The translations under genes were made by a program, and so were the position numbers. From Methanosarcinaceae archaeon (GTDB taxonomy: Archaea > Halobacteriota > Methanosarcinia > Methanosarcinales > Methanosarcinaceae), in assembly GCA_030655675.1 (NCBI GenBank), contig JAUSPM010000084.1, forward strand, positions 1-9,210: a stretch of DNA of 9,210 nt. The letters are read 5' to 3'. The notes under the pieces were generated by a model, which was not told where the DNA came from, made no database searches, and was given only the letters and a program-made list of their open reading frames with translations. Positions 5,057 to 9,210 of the stretch are shown one piece after another; positions within the stretch are counted from its first letter, which is position 1, and the number at the start of each line of letters is the position of its first letter.

Positions 5057-5662
5057 ATGAGCGGGAGAAAGGGGATAACAGGGCCTCTGATCCTGATAAC
5101 ATTTGGTATACTCCTGATACTCAATAATCTCAAACAACTCCCGGATGGCTTCTTTGGTTCACTGTGGCATTTTTGGCCGGTTGTACTGATACTTTTAGGT
5201 CTGGATGTCCTGCTGAGTCACAATGAATCGATGATCGGTTATCTTATTCAAATATTATTTGGGATAGCTGTGATATGTGGGATCATCACTCTTGCCTGGA
5301 GTGGGATTCCTGCATCGCAGTCCAACATACAAATAACTCCGATCGATAACCAGGGAGCAGATCTTAGAAATTCACATCTTGAAGGAACAAATCGGTTCTT
5401 TGTCGATCTCAATCATGCCAACATGAGCGGTGCATACCTCAATGGTGCGAACCTGTTCTTTGTTGACCTTAGCAATACTGATATGGAAGGTGCACAACTA
5501 AACGGCGCAAACATATTCTTTGCAGATATTACTGATGCCAATATCAGGAATGCAGATGTTAGTGGTGCGAATATATTCTTTGCGGATCTTAGTGGTGCAG
5601 ATCTGGAAGGAACAAATATTGGGGAAGCAAATCTGATATTTACGGTCGGGGTTGGGAGATAG
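5057..5662 (+). CDS. Membrane-anchored pentapeptide-repeat protein
   Basis: Three hydrophobic segments (about 8-24, 38-53 and 61-82) form an N-terminal membrane part related to the C-terminal module of the preceding PspC protein. From residue 99 to 198 the chain is made of five consecutive 20-residue blocks, each four pentapeptides, of the A(N/D)LxG type. This predicts a right-handed quadrilateral beta-helix with one block per turn. One face repeats FF[VA]D[LI], with Phe pairs at 114-115, 134-135, 154-155 and 174-175, and IF at 194-195. The start ATG 5057 follows the PspC stop by one base, with GGGGG at 5044-5048 acting as Shine-Dalgarno. The fusion of a LiaI-like membrane domain to a pentapeptide helix points to an envelope role beside PspC; no enzymatic function is implied. 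Confidence 0.88.
   Translation: MSGRKGITGPLILITFGILLILNNLKQLPDGFFGSLWHFWPVVLILLGLDVLLSHNESMIGYLIQILFGIAVICGIITLAWSGIPASQSNIQITPIDNQGADLRNSHLEGTNRFFVDLNHANMSGAYLNGANLFFVDLSNTDMEGAQLNGANIFFADITDANIRNADVSGANIFFADLSGADLEGTNIGEANLIFTVGVGR
5351..5650 (+). repeat. 60-bp tandem repeat coding for pentapeptide coils
   Basis: Five units of exactly 60 bases encode residues 99-118, 119-138, 139-158, 159-178 and 179-198 of the pentapeptide-repeat protein. The recurring TTCTTTG of the Phe-Phe codons appears at 5396, 5456, 5516 and 5576. No insertions or deletions interrupt the register. The units differ at many third positions, so this is an old expansion rather than a fresh duplication. The fifth unit has degenerated at its end. 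Confidence 0.85.
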
Positions 5663-5685
5663 AGCCGGAGCACATCGGTCCGGCT
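5663..5685. terminator. Hairpin between convergent operons
   Basis: AGCCGGA (5663-5669) pairs perfectly with TCCGGCT (5679-5685) across a 9-base loop. It starts directly after the stop codon of the pentapeptide gene. On the plus strand it is followed by A8, not T8, so it is not a classical intrinsic terminator for that operon. It may serve as a 3' end stabiliser or as a pause site. The U-rich side faces the minus-strand operon. Confidence 0.6.
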
Positions 5686-5693
5686 AAAAAAAA
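5686..5693 (-). terminator. U8 tract ending the minus-strand operon
   Basis: Eight consecutive A residues on the plus strand give U8 in the minus-strand transcript, about 21 bases after the stop of the Cys-rich gene (5714). Archaeal RNA polymerase can terminate on U-tracts without a preceding hairpin. Here the hairpin lies after the U-tract in the direction of transcription. Confidence 0.55.
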
Positions 5694-5713
5694 CTAGGTT
5701 CGGTTAAGTTAGG

Positions 5714-6202
5714 TCAACTCCAAAATTCCTCTTCATAATTATCAGGCAAATCGAGTTTCATCGCATCATCGATGCTTTTACCCTTCTTTCTTTCATTTTT
5801 ATCAGTATCAACGACATCAGAAATTTTGATTGCCGCCCTATCGGATACATGATTTGAATCAACCACTGTTGTATTCCTGTCAGATATTACAACCTTTTCA
5901 ATAATGGTTTCGGATTTGTAAATTGTCTGACTTACCACAGGCTCATCTCTGATGGTTTCTTCCACATTTCGCACTAGCGGTCGAATTTGCGCTGTAGTGG
6001 GGATATCCCTTCCAAGGCGCATGCTAGTATTTTGTGCATATGTATCCAGCAATTGTTCTGTTTTGGCCAACGGTTTTTGGGTTGTGCGATATCCGATCGA
6101 GCAATTTATTTCACCGGAACGCCAATCCACATGATACAAATGGCATCCACTGGTCTTGCATCCGGATTTTCCGTCAAGTGGGCATAATTCAGGTATTGGC
6201 AT
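5714..6202 (-). CDS. Cys-rich hypothetical protein (162 aa)
   Basis: I do not recognise this family. The N-terminal 40 residues carry four cysteines (C7, C15, C20, C34) and H21/H24 around GCKTSGCHLYHVDWRSG (14-30). This arrangement is typical of a small zinc or Fe-S site. The middle (45-80) is probably helical. Residues 88-132 alternate as in beta-strands with repeated VV/II pairs, and the C-terminus is charged and ends acidic with Trp. There is no signal peptide or membrane segment. ATG 6202 has a strong AGAGGT Shine-Dalgarno (6214-6209) with 6-base spacing. It starts 48 bases after the pyrophosphokinase stop, so read-through from that operon is likely, though a TATA-like TATAAAA on the minus strand at about 6234-6240 could also serve it. 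Gene call firm, function unknown. Confidence 0.8.
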   Translation of the reverse strand: MPIPELCPLDGKSGCKTSGCHLYHVDWRSGEINCSIGYRTTQKPLAKTEQLLDTYAQNTSMRLGRDIPTTAQIRPLVRNVEETIRDEPVVSQTIYKSETIIEKVVISDRNTTVVDSNHVSDRAAIKISDVVDTDKNERKKGKSIDDAMKLDLPDNYEEEFWS

Positions 6203-6250
6203 GATAAGACCTCTTATGACTTTTTATTATGATTTTATATGTTAATAATA

Positions 6251-7099
6251 CTACAAATTCCTAACCGCATCCGCGATCAGTGGAGCAACGCTCACACAAC
6301 TCTGCGCTTTCTCAATTGTATCCGTTGCAAATATATCGTGCACACCTGCATTGAAAAGTCGAATGACCGCATTACGTGTTAGAACAGGGTGGACACATGC
6401 AATATACACATCCTTTGCACCCTGATCCCGCAGGAGCCGGATGGATTCTGCCATAGTACCACCGGTTGCGATCATATCGTCTATAAGAACAACATCCCTG
6501 CCGGTAACATCAAGGTTCTTTGTTTTAATAGTGACCATGTCGCCGCTATGTCTTGTTTTTTCAAAATAATCACAATCCATCCCAAGGTCTGCTGCCGCAC
6601 TCCTTGCAAGTGATAAAGCACTTGAATCCGGTGCTAAGATCAAGGTATCTGTCAGGTTAAGCGACTTTAGATGGGAACCCAGAAGTTTGGTTGCATCTAG
6701 ATCGGACGTCGGAGCACTAAAATGATCAAGTACACTCTTTTCATGTATGTTGACTGTGAAAACTCTATCTGCATTAATAGTTCTGGCAACCGCGCGCGCA
6801 CTGATGGGCTCGCCGGTCTTGAACTTCTTGTCCTGCCTCGCATATGCCATGTAAGGAATGACTACATTGATGCTGGATGCATCCTCACATGCATCGATCA
6901 TCTGTAAAAGAGAAACAAGATCAGAATCCGTCGTCGTACTCTGGATGATTGTCACATCTTCCAACTGCTCGTCCTGAATTCGGGTATAAACCTCACCGTC
7001 AGGAAAACGGTTAAAATCGCAAAGGGTAGGATTTGTGCCAAGTTCCCTTGCCACCCGTGATGCCAGTAATTGTGATGCAGGTCCGCCTATGATCTTCAA
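6251..7099 (-). CDS. prs: Ribose-phosphate pyrophosphokinase (PRPP synthase)
   Basis: It makes PRPP from ribose 5-phosphate and ATP, the cytoplasmic precursor for nucleotides, His, Trp and, in methanogens, methanopterin-related compounds. Visible motifs are IIGGPASQLLASRVARELG at 3-21, FPDGE (32-36) and ARQDKKF (87-93) of the ATP site, NIHEKS (117-122) with metal-ligand H119, KTR with K181, and the PRPP loop VVLIDDMIATGGT (203-215). I set the start at TTG 7099. It aligns with the usual Met before KIIGGPAS, is preceded by GAGGT at 7112-7108 with 8-base spacing, and gives the family length of 282. An upstream ATG at 7207 would add 36 unconserved residues and overlap moaC. A TATA-like TATTATAAGT around 7167-7176 in the moaC end may give it its own promoter. 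Confidence 0.95.
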   Translation of the reverse strand: MKIIGGPASQLLASRVARELGTNPTLCDFNRFPDGEVYTRIQDEQLEDVTIIQSTTTDSDLVSLLQMIDACEDASSINVVIPYMAYARQDKKFKTGEPISARAVARTINADRVFTVNIHEKSVLDHFSAPTSDLDATKLLGSHLKSLNLTDTLILAPDSSALSLARSAAADLGMDCDYFEKTRHSGDMVTIKTKNLDVTGRDVVLIDDMIATGGTMAESIRLLRDQGAKDVYIACVHPVLTRNAVIRLFNAGVHDIFATDTIEKAQSCVSVAPLIADAVRNL

Positions 7100-7107
7100 T
7101 ATTGCAT

Positions 7108-7112
7108 ACCTC
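7108..7112 (-). promoter_or_regulatory. Shine-Dalgarno deciding the TTG start of prs
   Basis: Minus-strand GAGGT lies 8 bases before TTG 7099. It is the only good ribosome-binding site near the conserved N-terminus of the pyrophosphokinase and rules against the longer ATG reading. Confidence 0.7.
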
Positions 7113-7166
7113 GTTTTTTTCTTTGCTGTTGTTTTGATGTGATTCTGGTGTAACTGTAATGCATAC

Positions 7167-7652
7167 TTATAATACATTGGTTTTGGTTGCCTTGTATTTC
7201 TCAACAACCCTGATATTCTTTATCATAGTGTCAGGATAGTTTCCGGTATCATCTTTTTCCACAGATTTGACCATATCCCAGATAGTGAGCAAAGCAATAG
7301 ACGCGCCTGTCAATGCTTCCATTTCAACACCGGTCTTGCCCACAGTTCTAACCTCTACTACTGTGGTTATGGAACTTTCTCCGATAGAAAAATCAACATC
7401 AATTCCAGTGATCGGAATCTGATGACACATCGGGATCGTTTGCGGTGTCTTTTTTACAGCAAGTATCGCTGCTGTTGTGGCAGTTGCAAGAACATTTCCC
7501 TTTTCAACATTACCTGCACGAATCTTCCCGATCGTTTCTTTGGTGAGCATTATCTCACCTGATGCGACCGCACGTCTTACAACGTCGCCTTTTTCGCTTA
7601 TATCGACCATCCGCACACGGTCACCTACAATATGTGTAAACTCTTTTGTCAA
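7167..7652 (-). CDS. moaC: MoaC, cyclic pyranopterin monophosphate synthase
   Basis: It catalyses the second step of molybdopterin (tungstopterin) biosynthesis, turning the MoaA product 3',8-cyclo-GTP into cyclic pyranopterin monophosphate. Methanogens need this cofactor for formylmethanofuran dehydrogenase. The 161-residue protein shows MVDISEK (15-21), PMCHQIPI (74-81, with H77), and the family signature KTGVEMEALTG with E110 and E112 followed by WDMVKS with D126 and K129. K51 is also present. These correspond to the catalytic K51, H77, E112, E114, D128 and K131 of the E. coli enzyme. The start is TTG 7652, directly after AGGTGATC (7662-7655); translation from the internal Met15 would remove the conserved FTHI opening. 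The gene precedes prs by 67 bases. Confidence 0.95.
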   Translation of the reverse strand: MTKEFTHIVGDRVRMVDISEKGDVVRRAVASGEIMLTKETIGKIRAGNVEKGNVLATATTAAILAVKKTPQTIPMCHQIPITGIDVDFSIGESSITTVVEVRTVGKTGVEMEALTGASIALLTIWDMVKSVEKDDTGNYPDTMIKNIRVVEKYKATKTNVL

Positions 7653-7654
7653 TA

Positions 7655-7662
7655 GATCACCT
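7655..7662 (-). promoter_or_regulatory. Shine-Dalgarno deciding the TTG start of moaC
   Basis: AGGTGATC on the minus strand is a full complement to the archaeal 16S rRNA 3' end. Its GGTG core lies about 5 bases before TTG 7652. No ATG in this frame has a comparable site. Confidence 0.75.
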
Positions 7663-7716
7663 GGGTAATATCAAAACACCATAATACACTACAACATACT
7701 AATTACATACCAATTA

Positions 7717-7914
7717 TCAATCGATCCGCTGATGTTTTCTCTGGGCATAATCTTCCAGTGCGCCGTCTATCTTCCCGATTATATCACGTGCTTCATCAAG
7801 TGTCAACTTAATAACTTCCCTGTCTTCTCCGTGGCTTATTACCACACGCACCCTGTTCCGTTCGATATCAACACTGATCTCACGATTTTTATCCTCATCT
7901 TTATTCTTGTCCAT
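7717..7914 (-). CDS. Small hypothetical protein between nnr and moaC (65 aa)
   Basis: I do not recognise this protein. Its first 11 residues are highly charged (Asp, Lys, Glu, Asn). Three short strands are likely at about 13-17, 21-27 and 33-37, followed by a helix at 39-60 containing TLDEARDIIGKIDGALEDYA. It has no Cys, no signal peptide and no membrane segment. ATG 7914 has GGGGAG at 7928-7923 as Shine-Dalgarno, which overlaps the stop codon of the preceding nnr gene (7930-7928). The tight spacing of 13 bases implies translation coupled to nnr. The strand-strand-strand-helix pattern is compatible with a small protein-binding or nucleic-acid-binding domain, but that is a guess. Confidence 0.7.
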   Translation of the reverse strand: MDKNKDEDKNREISVDIERNRVRVVISHGEDREVIKLTLDEARDIIGKIDGALEDYAQRKHQRID

Positions 7915-7927
7915 TATTTACACTCCC

Positions 7928-9210
7928 CTATTTCATTACTTTTGTTATGTTATCAATGACATCAGTAGCAAGCAACCCAAAGCCCCTCACCTCAAATGCA
8001 ATGTCACCGGCAGCACCGTTTATGAATGCACCGCAAGATGCCGCATCCATTGCAGGATTTACTGCAAAAAGCGCACCTACAATACCGGCAAGTACATCCC
8101 CGGTTCCACCGACTGTCATTCCCGGATTACCAGTCCTGTTCAATAATACCGACTCGCCGTCAGAGATCACATCGGTGTTCCCCTTAAGTAATGTAACTAC
8201 CCCGCTCTGTTTTGAGAATTCCATGACCGCTTCAACACGCGCCCCGGTTTCGGACGAAGTTTCAGTGCCACGCATCTGTGCAAACTCCCCCGCATGTGGT
8301 GTTATTATCACCTCACATCCGGCGGCTGGCGGCAGTGTCAAACCATGAAGTGCATCGGCATCTACCACAACTTTCCTGCAATGCGGGATTATTTCTGAGA
8401 TCGTTGTTTTTGTTCTGTCATCCCTGCCGAGTCCCATTCCGATAATAACAACATCATGCGATCCGATCAATTCCAGTACCTGTGGTATATCTTCGGGGCA
8501 CAGGACATCAGACGAAAGTGCACGGACGATCAGGTTTGGTGAAAATGATGCGACAATATCAGCCACACTCTTTGGGACGGCAAGTGTGACAATATCCGCG
8601 CCAGTTCGAAGTGCTGCAAGTGCTGCAAGTGCAGGTGCGCCGGAATACGCGCCGCCGCCTATTACCAAGATTCTGCCGGAATTGCCTTTGTGACTTTCTG
8701 TACTGCGGCGGGCAAGATATTGAACATTGCCAATGCCGACATATTTTTCGGCATCGTCGCAGACTCCTATGTCAACCACCCTGACATCGCCAGCGTAAGC
8801 TTTTGCGTCCGATGTTGTCAGCCCTGTTTTCATTTTATGAAATGTGAGTGTCATATCTGCACGTACGGACCTGTCGAACGGTTCACCATCCGGACTGAAC
8901 CCTGACGGCACATCCACTGCGATAATATATGCTTTGGATTCGTTGATGAGTTCGATAGCGGTAGATTCAGGTTCCCTTATCTTTCCTTTGATGCCGGTTC
9001 CGAAAATAGCATCCACGATGATGTCAGCGTCCTTGAGATCTGATCGTAAGAGTCCTGTGGATTCTGTGACCTCTGATATCTCAACATCACTATGTTTGAG
9101 AGCATCAAAATTCCGGCGTGCTTCCTCTGTTCTTATCTGGAATACGCGACCAAGAAGTATCACCTTTAATTGAATGTCTAAACCAGACGCGAGATGGCGT
9201 GCTGCAACAA
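7928..9210 (-). CDS. nnrDE: Bifunctional NAD(P)H-hydrate repair enzyme, N-terminus cut by window
   Basis: It repairs damaged NAD(P)H. The N-terminal epimerase (NnrE, YjeF_N) interconverts R and S hydrates, and the C-terminal ADP/ATP-dependent dehydratase (NnrD) restores NAD(P)H. The reading frame runs through the window end (VAARHLASGL is the first visible sequence), so the first part of the epimerase, roughly 60 residues or more, lies outside; the GTG at 9163 is internal. Of 426 visible residues, 1-150 are the epimerase (VDAIFGTG 65-72, AVDVPSG 97-103). Residues 173-426 are the dehydratase (HKGNSG 173-178, GGGAYSGAP 184-192, HAGEF 305-309, LKG 341-343, GNPGMTVGGTGDVLAG 360-375 with catalytic D371). 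It is the first visible gene of the minus-strand operon, and the 65-residue gene follows by 13 bases. Confidence 0.95.
   Translation of the reverse strand, partial: VAARHLASGLDIQLKVILLGRVFQIRTEEARRNFDALKHSDVEISEVTESTGLLRSDLKDADIIVDAIFGTGIKGKIREPESTAIELINESKAYIIAVDVPSGFSPDGEPFDRSVRADMTLTFHKMKTGLTTSDAKAYAGDVRVVDIGVCDDAEKYVGIGNVQYLARRSTESHKGNSGRILVIGGGAYSGAPALAALAALRTGADIVTLAVPKSVADIVASFSPNLIVRALSSDVLCPEDIPQVLELIGSHDVVIIGMGLGRDDRTKTTISEIIPHCRKVVVDADALHGLTLPPAAGCEVIITPHAGEFAQMRGTETSSETGARVEAVMEFSKQSGVVTLLKGNTDVISDGESVLLNRTGNPGMTVGGTGDVLAGIVGALFAVNPAMDAASCGAFINGAAGDIAFEVRGFGLLATDVIDNITKVMK

Noticed and set aside
5351..5650. 60-bp repeats as a CRISPR or satellite array
   Set aside because: The repeats are in frame, diverge mainly at third positions, and encode pentapeptide coils; there are no spacers.
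7100..7207. ATG 7207 as the start of prs
   Set aside because: It adds 36 residues with no family counterpart, overlaps moaC, and lacks the GAGGT site found before TTG 7099.
8610..8640. GTGCTGCAA-type short repeat in the nnr gene
   Set aside because: It simply encodes an Ala-Ala-Leu run in a conserved helix of the dehydratase domain.

Overview
The window looks like chromosomal DNA from a methanogenic archaeon, most likely a Methanosarcinales member of the family Methanosarcinaceae. I infer this from the ribose-phosphate pyrophosphokinase, whose N-terminus and PRPP loop follow the Methanosarcina pattern as I remember it. The AT-rich TATA-like boxes at about the archaeal distance from gene starts, the GGTGATC-type Shine-Dalgarno sequences and the TTG starts fit the same picture. 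No database search was possible, so genus and species are not called.

Region 1 (1-2234) is an energy-coupling factor (ECF) transporter pair, an ATPase (303-1145) and an overlapping transmembrane coupling protein (1138-1908). No substrate-binding S component is present in the window. AT-rich non-coding DNA on both sides holds three copies of a short GC-rich palindromic element (56-77, 1927-1947, and 2103-2123 inverted). A perfect AAAATT hexanucleotide array (271-298) sits where the ATPase ribosome-binding site should be. Both transporter proteins deviate at residues that are normally conserved.

Region 2 (2165-3682) is a metal-homeostasis operon. An ArsR/SmtB-family sensor carries both a Cys-Val-Cys site and a complete alpha-5 D-x-H-x10-H-x2-E site. 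It overlaps by four bases an SO_0444-type (DUF318-like) metal permease with a CSC motif and a Cys-rich loop. A 16-bp perfect palindrome between the TATA box and the start codon is a strong candidate operator for autoregulation.

Region 3 (3715-5693) holds a small unknown protein on the minus strand, a thioredoxin-fold protein with CxC instead of CxxC, and a two-gene membrane operon. The operon consists of a PspC-domain protein followed one base later by a membrane-anchored pentapeptide-repeat protein. Its beta-helix is built of five exact 20-residue (60-bp) coils with a Phe-Phe ladder.

Region 4 (5686-9210, minus strand) is a probable housekeeping gene run read from right to left: NAD(P)H-hydrate repair enzyme (cut by the window edge), a 65-residue unknown, MoaC (molybdopterin), ribose-phosphate pyrophosphokinase, and a Cys-rich 162-residue unknown. 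It ends at a U8 tract. MoaC and the pyrophosphokinase both appear to start at TTG codons preceded by good Shine-Dalgarno sequences.

I found no rRNA, tRNA, CRISPR array, insertion sequence or prophage gene. The least explained items are the GC-rich element set, the hexamer array, the atypical ECF residues, the membrane pentapeptide protein and the Cys-rich 162-residue protein.
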